This document shows, piece by piece, positions 49,225 to 63,219 of a DNA stretch of 64,000 bases (positions within the stretch are counted from its first letter, which is position 1; the number at the start of each line of letters is the position of its first letter). Location of the stretch: assembly GCA_000231825.2 (NCBI GenBank), contig JH720301.1, forward strand, positions 1,288,123 through 1,352,122. The letters are read 5' to 3'. A program made the translations under genes and the position numbers. Under the pieces are notes generated by a model. The model had not been told where the DNA came from, searched no databases, and was given only the letters and a program-made list of their open reading frames with translations. The stretch is from Tetrahymena elliotti 4EA (lineage: Eukaryota > Ciliophora > Oligohymenophorea > Hymenostomatida > Tetrahymenidae).

Positions 49225-52200
49225 TCAAGAAATATTTTCAATTATTTCGTCATGATTTTATTCTTCTAGATTGATAAAAATAAGCTTAAAATGAAATAAA
49301 TATCTATTGAATTTATAAATACCTTTAAGATGTTTTAATCTAAACTAGAAATTATAAGAAGATAGCGAAATTTGTGAGAAATCTCCATTCCCTTCATTTT
49401 CTAAAATTTATTGTCCTAATTCAAAATTTTTATCATAAAAATAAAATTTATCAATAAAAATTACCATTAAAGTTAATGCTAGATGGAGAGTCATCATCAC
49501 CTTGAAAATTAAAATTTTACCCTTGATATTATTTTAAGAATTCTTTTGAATTCATAGTTAAAGATTTCTAAGTATTTTTTTAACTATCTTTAAAAAAGGT
49601 AAGCTTTTAGATTTTTGGTTCCCTAATATTTTTTATTTATTACCTCAATTTTTTAATTTTCAAAGCAATTTAGAATTTAATTTTAGATTCTATTTAGACA
49701 TATTAGAAAATTGATGGATACTGTATTTTCAGATAGTAAAGGCATTATTAAAATAGATTTCTATTTTCTCTTATTGGAGATATTGGTTTTAAAAACGTTA
49801 ATGTCACCAATTTTAATATAAACTGTAAGTTTAATATAATTATAAAAATTTAAAGGAGTGTTTTTGGTAGAGATTATGCGTCAGCCAGTAAGAATTATAT
49901 CAAACAAAAATTCAGAGTAGAAATGCAAATCAAAATCGATTATTTTTCAAGATAATTATGAAGATTAATAGTAAAAGGATTAATCTTAATCTATAAGAAA
50001 GTGTAAAATATCAGAATTTAGTTTGCAACACATGTCTAGTATTTATATTTTGTTATTAAAATAAAATTTATTTAAAAGTATAACTAATTACTTTCAGAAA
50101 TAGATATTCTTGTAAAAAGATAGATGTGATCATAATTGAGCTCTTATAAAGTAATCTTATGAATTCCCAATAATAGAATTCCTTTTTATATGGCTCATAT
50201 ATGAACAAGTAGACACTCTTTTATATTTTAGATAGCTTCTCATTCAAATTCTGTCTAACTTTGTAAATAAAGAAAACAGGGATAACTACACATACTACAA
50301 AGATAGCAGGGAAACTAAAAGCTAAGTTATAAATTAAGTGATCTGAAAAATCTCTACAACTTATTAAATAGTCTACTGAAGCATACTTTTTATTAGCTAT
50401 TTCTATGCAATTAGTTGATTTAAATAATACATTTATAATAGAGGGATAAAAATAGAAATAAAAGAAAATTATTGTTGTTTTCTAATACTTTGAGTTAATA
50501 TTTTACTATTTAGCTAATTTTTGTAAAACATTAATGAAATAAAAAAAGAAGTAAATAATGAAAGGGAGGCACAAAGAGCTAATAAATTTAACAAACCACT
50601 TAGGCGACTTTAAATCCTATGGGTAAAAGCAATCAAAAATATTAGTTTAAATCATCAAAGGATTTCCCCCAACATTAGAAGAAATCTAAATGATAGCTGG
50701 AAATTTGAAAGAAAGACTGCTTAAAATGGATATAATTTATATATGATCAATCATAATCTTAGAATAAACTGTTGAATTTGCTTTCTTGACTTATTTATTA
50801 TTTTAATAAATAAATATTTATATATGATTTTTGCTTAATTTAATCTTACCAGAATTATTTAGATAAATAAGACCCATCATCTTAACATAGTAATTCTATA
50901 AATCTCTTTCTATTGAGGCTATAATATTTCTATTACATATATACATATAAGAAGTTAATAAGGCTAGGAAAAATATTTATTTAAATCCAGCTAAAGCTAA
51001 AGCATCCTTGCACTTTGAGCAATTAAACTATTATAAATCTGTTTAGTATCGTTATCCCCAGATGCTTCCATAAAAATCACATTACTCACATAAAGGGCCA
51101 ACATAGCCTTCAGCACATCCAAACTATTTTAAATTTTATTAAATAATATTTTTTTTAATTTTTCAAGTTTATTTTTACCTTTGATTTTTAATTTTAGGGT
51201 TAACAGTTTTCTGGAGAATTTGTGCAATAAATAATTTAATCAGTCTAATTATTTTCTCTCCAAAATCCACTTTTTAATTATATTTTAGACCCATGACATT
51301 CAAGTGCTGATGAAGGACATATTTCACAATTTTGATCTTTAAGGTTGAGGGAGTATTTTCCACTCGGGCATTCATCGCAAATAACTGAGGTAAAAAAATT
51401 TTTTGATATCTCTCCAGTAATGCATTCTCTAAAATGGATTATAAAATTCAATATTAATTATCTTTGCTCAATATATAAATCTCCTTTTGAGTCATAAAGA
51501 GATTAGATTGGTTAAGATTGTATTTAAAAATTTGAGCTCTTATTAGGTAGATATGAAAGACTTATGTTAAAAGAAAATTTTCCCTATTAATAAGTCATAA
51601 CTGTTCCTCCAAAGATATTCATTAGTTCACTTTTATCTTGTAAGTTTACATTTAATGTTGTTTTTTGAATGATCTCAATTACATTTAAGCTATATTTTAG
51701 TGAAGGGTCATAGTAATATTGATTATTTTCTTCATCCAGTATTTGAATATTATCCATCACTAAATAATCACCACTCCTAAAATCTTTTATAACAATAGAT
51801 CCGTTTTATTCTTTTTTAAATATTTAAGAATTATTTTTCTAATTTAATTCAATTTTTCTAAGTGTTGACCCTATATTTTTTCCATATAATATGCAGTTAT
51901 TATCTTTAATCATTTTTAAATCAAAGGAGTTATATTAGATCATTTATGGAACCATCTATTTGTAATGTAATCCTCCTCCTATAGCAGCTTTATTATTCTA
52001 AATAGTTGTGTTTTTCAGTTATAAATTACAATTTGTTATACTAATAGCTCCTCCTAGCCCATGGATAGCATTATTTGAATCAAAATAGCTATTTATAATC
52101 GATGATTTATTATTTTTTGATTAGCTTTGGTCTATAAAAATAGCTCCTCCTGATTCACTTTAAGCCTCATTTTCAGTGAATTAACAAGTTTTAAATACAA

Positions 52201-55200
52201 AATCTGAAATATGACTAATATAAATAGATCCTCCATCACCTAAAATAGATTTATTTTTATGATATATTGAATCTATTATAAGAAGCTACAAAGTGTTTTG
52301 AATATTCAAAGCACCTCCATTTTTCTATGATATTTAATTAACAAATTCACTTTTTTTAATAATTAATTTTTAAACTAAATTAATAATAACATTACTCTAC
52401 TCTTAAGATATGTTATCTTTAAAATGCAATTCATCAAAAATAACTTAAAATCCACTATTTTAATTCAAAAGAAATATCAAGTTCCCTTCTGATTAAACAA
52501 ATTTAGACTAGTTAATAAAAAAATTGTTAAAATTTATTAGACTTAGAATTGAAAATCCATCATTCAAATTAATTCTAATAAATTGGCATTCTAGAATTTC
52601 AACATTAGATAGCTATGAATTTATCAGATTTGTTGAAGATAAAGATATGTTTTCAAATTTAGAGTTTTAAATTAAGGAACTATTGGAATAAATAACAAAA
52701 TCAACATTTGCAGAATCAGAAATATTTATGTATTGAATTTAAAGATTGTTTATTGGGTCAATTTATACTACTTAATATGGTTATGCAGATAATATTTAAA
52801 CATTTTCAGAATTTCTTACACTAACTTAGGTGAATATTATATTAAAACATCCTTAAAGTGTAATGATTTTGCTTTGCTTTATTTCTTTAAAATTTAAAAA
52901 GCTCATATCTGTTTATTTGACTCTTATGAAGTGCATGATACTATTAAACTCAACATTAATTTTTTCAATATTAAATTATTTTAATACTAAATTTTATGTT
53001 TCTTATACAAAAAACAGAGAATTAAATGATGAATTACTTACATTTACATTCTTGACGATCAATTTTGTATTATTTTAGAATGAAAATAATGTTTTGTTGT
53101 TTATGATAACTTGATTTATATTTAAATTGTCAATTATTATCTAGCTACAATTTCGAAAAATCATATAAGACTCAGATTTATCTGAATCACTAGATGCTAT
53201 ATTTTCAATGGATGAGATAGAAACATTATTTAATACTATATTCTCAACATTTTCAAAGATAATTTAATATTGTAAATTAACTAAATTTAAATTCTGTAAA
53301 AGTATATATTTTATGTTTTTATTTTAATTTAATTTTAGATTTTTAGTAATATTTAATGATATATTATCAATAACTAGCTCTCCTATGTTAGTGTCATCAA
53401 ATACAGTTTCATCTTCCCAGTTTAGCCTTTCATTATTTTTTGAACTAATTACTGTTTACATTTAAGCTTTCTATTTGTCTAAGTTATGTATTTTTTATAT
53501 TTATTAGCTATTTTAAAATATAATAATTATTTGAGCTACTTCTTGGCCAGATAGCTTAGCATTTTACTAAATAATTTAAATTTGTTAAGAATTCATATCA
53601 GAATTTTTAGAGACTATGTTAGCTATACACTTATCTTAGGGCTCGAATGGAACCAAATAATAAATAAAATCTCTCCATGAAATTCCAGATATTTGATAAT
53701 ACTTTTAATTATTATTATCTTAAATAATACCTACATCTAAAATTGTTATTTTTTCTTTTTCTTTTTTCAAAATGATTTTCATATTATTAACACTACTTTT
53801 TTCTATTTGTATAATGTAGATGTAGTTTTATTCCACTAATGCAAATGTATTTTTAGAATTAAAAGATTTTATATACTCAATACTACTAAATCCTGAGTTG
53901 ATCTAAAAACTTTATTTTTCTAAGCTTACCTAATTATAAAAGTAAATTGAATTGGCACAGACTGAATAGATAAACTCATTATCAAAAAATATTTTAGCAC
54001 TAACAAGACAAGGATTCTTAATTGAAGAAAGATATTTTAAATTATAATCATAGATTTAAGTAAAGGATTAATCAGAAACACAAAAAATAATTTATTTTTT
54101 TCTATCTAAGACAATGTTAGTTATTTTATAATCAAGGTATTAAATATTTACCACAGTGAGGTTGGAAGAGTTAATTGTATAAATTACTTTTTCTTCATTC
54201 TACACTAAAAAAATTAAAAAATCTTCCCAAATGTCATTAGTATTAGATTGACTAAAATCTTCAAGCCTATCTTCTAGCTATTTATTTTTTTAATAATTTA
54301 ACTTAATCATGTAATCTATGTTAGTTGAGCCTAGTTTCAACAGTTTATTTTATTTAAAATAATTGCCATCTAGTGTTTAAGAAAAAATTTGGTTATTTAA
54401 AGTGTAAATTATAAAATTCTATTAAATCAATATTTATGAAAAATTTTTTTGTAATTCTCCTATTAATGATATTTCATATGTTGATATATCATATGTATAA
54501 ATCTATTTTGATTATTAGTTTATCAATATTAATATTTTATTGATAGAATCAAACAAAATGTGAGAGAAAGGTTTTTTAATCTTATAATCATTAATAATTT
54601 TAAATTTATTTTCAGAAAAGTCTATCATAACTTGCGTGATTCTTAGCGGTGTAATAAAAATGAAGCTTTCTTTATCAATTTTAAAAAAATCACATTTTTG
54701 TAATGAGAGAAATGTCAAATCTAAAAGCAACTAATCATAGTATTAGTAATCTCTATAAAGTAGCAAAGATGTTGTGTATAAGTCATAGGTAACAATATAA
54801 TTGCTAAACTATAGGAATTAAACTTACATAGCATCAACAATACTATTTTCTTTTTGAATAAAAGTTTCAATTAAATCATAAGTTAATATAACCTAATCTT
54901 ATCTAATCAAAAATAAAACATTTATCTCTGGAACTAATTTTGCAAAAATGAAGTTTGAATAATTTTAGTTTTAACCATTGTTCAGAGATGCATAGTAAAT
55001 CATTTTAGGAAAGGTAAAGGCATGAGCAGATTACTGAGTTAAAATATAAATGAAGCTATTATTTATATCTGGTATTATTTAGATAAATTAAGTAAAGTAA
55101 ATTGTTACTATGTTTGTTGAGTTGTTGACATAATTATATATGTATATTTAAGGTATTTAATCTATTATCATGATAGAAGTTTACTCAGGAATAAAGCATG

Positions 55201-58200
55201 TCAAGTTTTTTTAAAAGCTAGATTAAGTTTTATATTGATATTTTTGTATAGATGAGTAATAGTCAACAACTTATACTAAGTTTTAACTACCTATCAATAC
55301 TATTAATTAGTTGTTTTCTTGGTCATAATATAGTTCACTAAAAGGTGAAACAAAACTATATAATTATTATTCAATAACATAGTTTCCTTTTTTATAGTAT
55401 TAGCTAAAGGTGCTATGAGGATAAATTATGAGTTTGTTTTAAACATCAATGATGGGAATAGAGCCTAAATTATTTCTGTAGTTTAAGTAGGAGGACTTTT
55501 TTAAAAAATATATTTCATCAATATAAAAAATTTTAAACTAAACTTACTAACTAAAAGAGGTTTTTTGACCCATCACTTAAGTTAAAGAGTTTAAGAATAG
55601 GTGATATTGTATAGATTAAATTATTTTCACATTAAATCTTAAAAATGAGAGGGTTTTTTGTTCTTATAAAGGATGTTAAGTCACTTATATCTAATTAAAT
55701 AACATTACTACTCATTCTTGAATACTATTAAAAAAAGTTTAAGTTTTAAATTTAATTTAGAAAAAAATTACATTAAAAACAAATATTTAATTAGCAGTTG
55801 TTTAAATTGCTATCTATTATTGCTGGTGACATATCTCTATTCTTAATATTTGAGTAAATACTTAAACTAAAAATATTTATTCGCTAGTAAGCTGAGGGTT
55901 AAATATTTTTACAGACCCATTAGTTTAGGAATATACAAATATATCTAAATAAGGGTCAACAAAAATTTGAACAAAAGAATCTTTAAAATTGAAAATTTTT
56001 TCAGTTTTATTGTTTAAAACATTTACTTTAACAATTGAATTTACTTATTAATCATAATAGTAAGCAAGTTGTACAACTTCATTGAATAAATAGAAAATAT
56101 TTATTCTATTACTTTATTATTAATATGTAATTGAAACTGGATTGTTCTAAATATTTTTTAAGAGACTAAATGCATTATTGGTTTTTTGGACAAATATTAG
56201 ATTGTTAATATTTTAAGTTAGAGGAAAATTTGAATTAGTTTTAAGATTTTTCAATATGATAAATTGCTTATACTCAATAACATAGTTTTAAATTATCAAT
56301 ATTTGATTGTTTTTAAATAACCTATAATATAGGTAGTAGCTGTTTGATTTTGCTTAAATCTTATTAAGTTAAAGTGTCACTAAATCGAATCTGTATAAAA
56401 AATATTTATCAAAGAAAAATAAAAAATTGTCGATACATATTTATTTACTATTTATATCATAATCTATAGGAGGCATTACTATTTTTCTGTTTAGGATTAA
56501 TTATTAATCATAGATCTAAATTTCTTTACTAGTTATAATAGTAATTTATTCTTAAAAAATAACGCATTAAAAACCTTCATTTATTGAGATTTAATTCTCT
56601 AAATTTATTTATTTACTTGTCATTGAAAATTCTATGATAGATTTGTCATTAATTATCAAATATATTTTACTATCAAATGAAACTATCTCCTATTATAACT
56701 CAAAGCTTACAAAGGTATAAGTATTTAACAAGCTATTAATTATAATATTTGAATCCCTTACATACGATTCTTATTCTAAACTAACTAAATCAAATCCAAA
56801 AAAATTTCCTTAATTATCTATAAATAGTATTTTACTATCTTAGAATTTGTAGATAGATAAATTTTGAGAATAAACTGAATCAAACTAATAAAATTGTTCA
56901 ACTTTATAATTTTAGAATATGTTAAATAAAATAAATTGATTTAAGAAAAAAACATATCCAATCTTTTCAAAATAAAAGGTTTTTGCTTAATCTACTAATT
57001 TATCACATTTGTCATTTTAATCCAGAATGATTTATCCAATTTTAATGTCTTTTATTATAAACCTACATTAATAATTATCAGCTTATGTCAGATATACTAC
57101 TAAACTATTTCCTAAATAAAAAGGATACACTAATAATTACTTTATATTATTATCATTCACACTATTATCTAAAACTGAGGTTAAGTAGCTTCTTTGAACA
57201 TTAAAATTTTGTAAATTTGGTAATAAAAATAAATAATTTGTAACTAAATTAAATTCTATTTAATCAAAATTTACAAAGTTGATTCTATTATTTTCAGATG
57301 TTTCTAAATTTTAAAAAAAAAATTCTTACAAAATAACTTCTTTTACTTATTTTGTTGAAGAATATATTTTATAGTTTACTAATTCACTATCATCATTTAA
57401 TTCAAGCTTTATTAAAAAGATTGTGCTAAAACTTTTGATAACTAAAAGAAAATAATTTTTAATAATTTTTAACATCATTTAACTGATTGAATAATTGATA
57501 GGTAAATTTAACAATTTCATTTATGATAAATTAATTTCTTTGTAATGATCATACTCAAATTTCTCAATTAATAATAAATTTGATTTACATATCCAAATAA
57601 TTGATAATTTGTTTGAATTTAGTTATTATTCTTTAAAACTAAATTAGTTAAAATTACAAAAATAATTTCGATCTCGAAATATTTTTACATTAAGTGTTAC
57701 TTTTTCATTCTATATATGGTAAATACTTATTGCATTAGATCCAAATAAAGTGAAAAGCTATTTATCTTTATCAAAAGAGTATGTGCTACTATATTCTATT
57801 TACATCACTATTTTGTATGATTGAGTCTCTAAATCTTCTATAAAAAAGCAGATAAATTTTTATTGTGCATCCTCTGCAAAAAAAAGCATGCTACTCAAAT
57901 TAAGATCATTAATTTTAGTAAATTATTTATTAAAAGTAATTGTCTTTTTCATCTTTTGTTATATCATCAGAAGTTTGTAATTTTAGCTTTCCTATTAAAA
58001 AATATATAAATTATTAAAAAATATTAAGTTAATTTAAGAACAAATTACATATTCTATTGTATATTCTTAATAAACATAAATTTACTACTATCTATCTAAT
58101 AATTTTAAATATTGAATAAATATCTTGCTTTATTCATTAATAATTTCAATATTATTTTAGTAGTCATAAAACACAAAACCTCCTTAGTCTTTCTACAAGA

Positions 58201-59035
58201 TCAACAAATGATTTACTACATCTAGTTAAAGGATAGAGTAAAAGATATTATATTAATTATCTATTTCAAATTCTATTTTATTTTTTTAAAAATTAAAACC
58301 TATTAAAAGTTATTAAGTCTAACATCCTCCTACATTTTAATCAATAAAGTTAATAGGCCCAAACCTATAATTTTTTAATAATGGATTTTAAACAAGTAGT
58401 AAATCTTATACTAACTCTAGATTTTAATTAAATAGCTAGAAATAACAACGTTCTTATCCAAGTAAAAAGAAATCATCCACTATAAATTCATAAACATAAT
58501 CTACCGATTATTAACTTTTTTATGAGTTTTCTTTAAAATAACTGCAGTTTTAAATTGGTAAACAAATTTAATTACTTTAGTTTTATACTTCATTAACACC
58601 ACATTAATATGAACATTTCTCTAAAGACAATGAATATAGCTCTGATTAATCACAAATCTTTTCATTTAATTTACAGTCTGATTCTTCATCAAGAATAAAA
58701 TTATTAGAGCATTTAATGCATTTCTGATTTGGATCGCACTGCTCACAACCAAAGACTGAGCAATAGCCGCATATATTTTTATCTTGATCTAAAAACATTT
58801 TGCTACCACATTCATTCTAACAAGTACTATCAGATTCATATCTAAAATAATTATCCTTGCAAGATAAGCAATCATTTTAACTTACACCTCTACATGTTTC
58901 ACAGCTTTAATCACATTTTAAGCAAACATTATCTACAAAATGATAAATTTCTCCTCTTTAAGAGCATTCTAAACAATTAACTATTTTAATAAAAATGTAA
59001 AAAATTAAGAATTTTGTTGCTAACTAATATGACAT
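49225..59035 (-). CDS. very large cysteine-rich, beta-helix membrane protein
   Basis: One gene of about 9.8 kb. It opens at ATG 59035 with a signal peptide (MSYQLATKFLIFYIF). A cysteine-rich furin/EGF-like region follows (CDQSCETC, CGYCSVFGCEQC). Next is a very long beta-rich extracellular part of weak repeats (56000-58500). A right-handed beta-helix at about 51950-52400 shows SGGAIFIDQ, GLGGAISI and IGGGLHY turns, as in pectin-lyase-like folds. A second cysteine-rich unit reads EGYVGPLCEQCD. Several membrane helices follow (50900-50200). The cytosolic tail runs without a break to 49465, then over introns 49416-49464 and 49266-49322 to TGA at 49225. Only a few internal introns were traced. 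Ciliates have many such proteins; they are presumed cell-surface adhesion or sensing proteins of unknown function. Confidence 0.75.
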
Positions 59036-60491
59036 TCTTGTTATTTGTTTTAAAAATAGAAAATCAAAAAGTTTTTAATAAACACAAGTTATTAATTAGA
59101 ATTTATAATTAATTTCAAAATCAAAATAATAAAGAGTTGCAATTTTTATTTTCCTATTTAAATTAATGTATATAAAACAAAAATTATTATCAAAAGGTAA
59201 GCTTTATTGCAAAGTAGAACTTTCTGCTGCAATAAAAATAAATTTTTAGGAAATTAATTTCAAACAATAGAATAGAGTTTTTATCAAAAAATAAAAGGTT
59301 AATTTAAATGATGATCATGAATTGAAGAATTTAAAATAAAAAGTAAAATTTATTAAATAAACTCATTTTAAAAGGATATTTATGAAATAAAAATAAAAAG
59401 CAAATAATTATATCTCCTTTACAAAATATTTTTCAATTATTTTAAAATATTGAAAGTTGATTCATTTTGTGGGAACAATTAATAGAAGTGGTTAATTTAT
59501 GAAGGATATTGTTGTGAATCTTAATTAATAATAAAGATTTCATTTATCATTTGATAGCATAATTTTAAATCTGTCACTTAAAACCAATTAATTAAAAAAT
59601 TAAAGGATTATGATAAATAAAATAAAAACAAATGGAAGAGAAAAAAATTAAATTTGAAAGTTTATATCTAAAAGTTTGCAAAGAGAATGTTTATTTTTCA
59701 AACAAAATATAAACTAATATCTTTGGGGGAATTAAAAGATAATAATTATTAGCTTCAATTCCTATAAAATCTAACATTTTCCTTTGATATATTAATCTAT
59801 CCTCTCTCCTTTTATTTCTCCTATTTGCTCTTTACAAAAATATTACAATGTTCCCTTTTTAAATATTACCTCTTCCAATTTGATTTTCATCAATTTCTTA
59901 AATAAATAGAACTAAACTGTTTAAAATTTCAAAATTAAATTTAGAAAAATAAAGTGTTTAATAAAGAAATTAATTAATTAATCATTTATTTTCAAAATTA
60001 AATTGTCAATAATTATTTTAAAACAAAAAGTTTTTCAAATAAGAAAATCAAAGTTTAAAAAAGATAATATAATATTCATAAATTTTCATAAAGAAAAATC
60101 TTTATCATTCTTCTTTATTTTATTATATCTTGAAAAAATTTTCATTATAATTTCTTACATAAATCATAAAAATATTGAGAAGATTTTAAAATTATCTTAG
60201 AGAGACTTAATCCATAAGGTTTTATTTAAAAATGATTTTTAGCAAATTTATTAAATTTATTTATTACTTATTTTAAAAGAGTATATCCAGTTCTTAAAAT
60301 CACATATATTTGATTTAATATCCTTTTATTTATCTATTTAGTTTTGTTTTAATATCTATTTAAAAATAAAATTTATTTTTACTGTTTTCAGACTTAAGAT
60401 AAAATTATTCTTTGCTTTTTAATATTTCATTTAAGTAAATATTTTGTTATATATTGAGGCTTTTAAATAAAAAACCAAATATATATATTTT
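59036..60491. other. intergenic, AT-rich
   Basis: Promoter side of the large membrane protein and 5' flank of the 5S rRNA gene. No coding stretch or repeat recognised. Confidence 0.5.
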
Positions 60492-60611
60492 GTTATCGGC
60501 CATACTAAGGTGAAAACACCGGATCCCATTCGAACTCCGAAGTTAAGCGCCTTAAGGCTGGGTTAGTACTAAGGTGGGGGACCGCTTGGGAAGTCCCAGT
60601 GTCGATAACCT
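60492..60611 (+). rRNA. 5S ribosomal RNA
   Basis: 120-base 5S rRNA with the conserved CCCATTCGAACTCCGAAGTTAAGC region and GTACTAAGGTGGGGGACC region (both interrupted here for brevity), as in Tetrahymena 5S genes. The ends pair as GTTATCG with CGATAAC in helix I. Ten or more T directly follow, the RNA polymerase III terminator. Promoter elements (A box, intermediate element, C box) lie inside the gene. Only one copy is in this window. Confidence 0.96.
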
Positions 60612-61310
60612 TTTTTTTTTTATTTGTATAGAATTAAACTAAAAAAAAGTTACTTTAATAATTAATTAAAGTATGCTATTTTTATTTAAGTTTTAACTAA
60701 TATCATTTTAATTTTGGTTTATGTTTCTTCTAAAATTTCAAAATTATTTGGCTTTTTAACTTAAAAAGGGATTCCTCTTATATCAATCGCCCTGTAAAAT
60801 TAAAAATTTTTTGAAAATGAGAGGTTTAATATGAAAAGAATCTCAGTTTTTCGAATATTTCTTCTTGATTTTGTTTGATTTTACTGGACTTCTTTAATTT
60901 AAAATAAATATTACTGATATATTTTCTAAATGCAATTTCTTTTTTTTTAATAATGCTAAGTAACTTAATATTTCTGTCCTTTTAATTTGCTAAATATATT
61001 AGTGGATAATATTTAAAATATAGAGGTTTGAAATATTTAGTAAAATTTAAAATAGATTAAAAAACAGTGAATATTCTAAAAATAGCTTGAAAAAATGGAA
61101 TTTAACATTTCTGAAATACTAACGAAGAGAACTTTCGAATTTTAGATTTTTAGAAATCCTATTATTAATTTTCAAAGACTTACTTTACTTTCTCTTCTTT
61201 ATTCTTAGCTTTATTAAAGTAATTTAAATTTTGATAAGACCTCATAAAAATAGAATCTCCTAATTTTGGTGATAAACTCTCAAAAAATTTGAAATTAAAA
61301 TATTTTAGAA
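60612..61310. other. intergenic, AT-rich
   Basis: Between the 5S gene and the phosphatase gene. Nothing recognised apart from the 5S terminator at its left end. Confidence 0.5.
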
Positions 61311-61820
61311 ATGAACATGAGTGTTTTTGAGGACGGATAAGTCTGGATGAATTGGTATGAATAAAATTCAATGGATATGATTTGGTAATTCTAAGATAAA
61401 GGAAATTTATGGTTAGGAAGCTTAAATGCCGCTTAAAAAATTGAATAATTACAAGAATAAAATATAAAAGCTGTCATAACTATTGCTGAAGGGACTAAAT
61501 TATCATATCCAGAAAGCTTGATTCCAGAGCATCTTATTATTAATGCTTAGGATGTGGAATCTTATGATATAAAACAACATTTTGAGGAGTGTATAGAGTT
61601 TATTGAAAGAAATATAAATTATGGGAGTGTTCTAGTTCACTGCATGGCAGGGGTTTCTAGAAGCGCTTCTATAGTTATAGCATTTTTAATGAAAATAAAT
61701 AGATGGAATATGGAAAAAGCATATAAACATGCTCATACTAAAAGAAAATAGGTAAGTCCTAACTACGGATTCCTTAAATAGCTTAGAGATTTTGAATATG
61801 ATTTAAAATTAAATGATTGA
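61311..61820 (+). CDS. dual-specificity protein phosphatase
   Basis: Intronless frame of 169 aa, TGA-terminated. The opening part contains KGNLWLGSLNAAQ, the usual first motif of DUSPs ('..LYLGS..AA'). The active site is VHCMAGVSRSAS near residue 108, fitting HC(X)5R with the general acid expected at the Asp of NAQDVESYD. SPNYGFLKQLRDFE closes the domain, the standard C-terminal block. Length is that of a small atypical DUSP without an added MAP-kinase-binding domain. It removes phosphate from Tyr and Ser/Thr of target proteins. The start is the first ATG after an in-frame TGA; downstream Met codons (61317, 61347) are alternatives. Confidence 0.9.
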
Positions 61821-62853
61821 ATAGGCAATACTAATATAGAAATGATATAATTTGTAAATAAGTGGACTATATAATTTATCTATTTTACTATTTCTATTTA
61901 ATCTAATAAATATCAAATTTTAAAATGAAATAACAAAAAAACTTTGTGTTTTACATAAATTACTGGTTTGAAGAGCAAAAAGACTATATATCTATCTGTA
62001 TACATGACAAAACATAAACAATACATATTGCCAGCATCATTTATATTATAAAAGCTTAAGGCGAATTACTGAATCAAATATCAAAAAAGCATAATTTAAG
62101 ACTAAAAAACAGCATACTAAATTTACTTTATACTTTGATAAATTATCTAGCCAGCTTATCTTGATTGATTAAGTCTGTCTATTTTTTTTTATTATGATGA
62201 TTTCTATTTATTTATTTTCAATAGATTTTATTAAATTAGCTATTACTATTGTTTCAAGTCATGGAATATTTATTAAATCATTACTTTCAAGCTATTAGAT
62301 ACAGTAAATAGTATGCTATAATTAATTTACTCAATAAAAATACTTATTTTGTTAATAACCTTATGTATTTAATACTTTCTACTGAGGATTTCTAAAAGAA
62401 GATATTATTAAAACATTTAGGATTTTCATAAATCAAATATACTTTCTTCATTCATCCATAAATGTGAGATAGAAAACATACTTTTAAAATAAATCAAGGA
62501 GATGTTTTTAGTTTAATGTTAATATTTTTAGGCATTATTATATAAACAGAAATATGAGTAGGTAAGGCTTGATTAGGTGCAAATTTTTGTATTATTAACT
62601 TTTTTTATTCATCCTTGTTAAAAACAGCTTTACTAAATTATAAAAATATCCCAGTCAAGTCAGGTCGAGCATATAATTAGTTAATTTTTGATTTTTTATT
62701 ACTTCGGTTTACTTATTTTTTTGTAAGAAAATGCAATTAATTTTTTTTAAGAGCAGCTGTATGATTTTACCAATAATTTATTATTAATCAAAAAATAATA
62801 ATTAATATAAAAAATTAAAACACAAACCAAAATAAATACATACATTAAATCAA
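61821..62853. other. intergenic, AT-rich
   Basis: Between two plus-strand genes. No coding character, RNA gene or repeat recognised; the right end should hold the promoter of the MGC protein. Confidence 0.5.
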
Positions 62854-63219
62854 ATGGGCTGCATTTAAACCAAGAAGAAACTCTCCCAAGTCTAATCAAT
62901 CAATGACAATAACAACTAAAATTTCACCTAAAAGAATGAAAAAGTTTACGATTTTGGACTTAAAAGATAAGACAGTTAAAAATTATATGATGCTGAGAAT
63001 CCCAAAGGATTGATCACAAAGCATATTTAAAAGAAAAGTGCTTTAAAATCTTTAAGTAACTATAATTCCTAAAAAGCTATTGAGCTAGAAGAGGTCTATC
63101 CTACTCCTAGCAAAGTAGCCACCACTACTATTAATGGATAAAGAACAAGTATTTTAACAACTTAAATCCTTAGTACTCCTTAAATCTAAAAGATGATGTA
63201 AACTCTTGACAGCTAGTGA
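62854..63219 (+). CDS. small protein with N-terminal MGC lipidation signal
   Basis: Intronless 121-aa frame ending in TGA. The start MGCIQTKKK has glycine 2 for N-myristoylation, cysteine 3 for palmitoylation, and nearby lysines that strengthen membrane binding. The remainder is Lys/Gln/Ser/Thr-rich and probably disordered, with TP/SP sites (VYPTPSKVA, LSTPQIQK). No known domain is present, so this is likely a small membrane-attached adaptor. Modification is predicted from sequence rules only. Confidence 0.6.

Noticed and set aside
49225..49555. Separate 74-aa gene starting at ATG 49555
   Set aside because: The frame is open upstream without interruption into the membrane segments of the large gene, so this is its tail.
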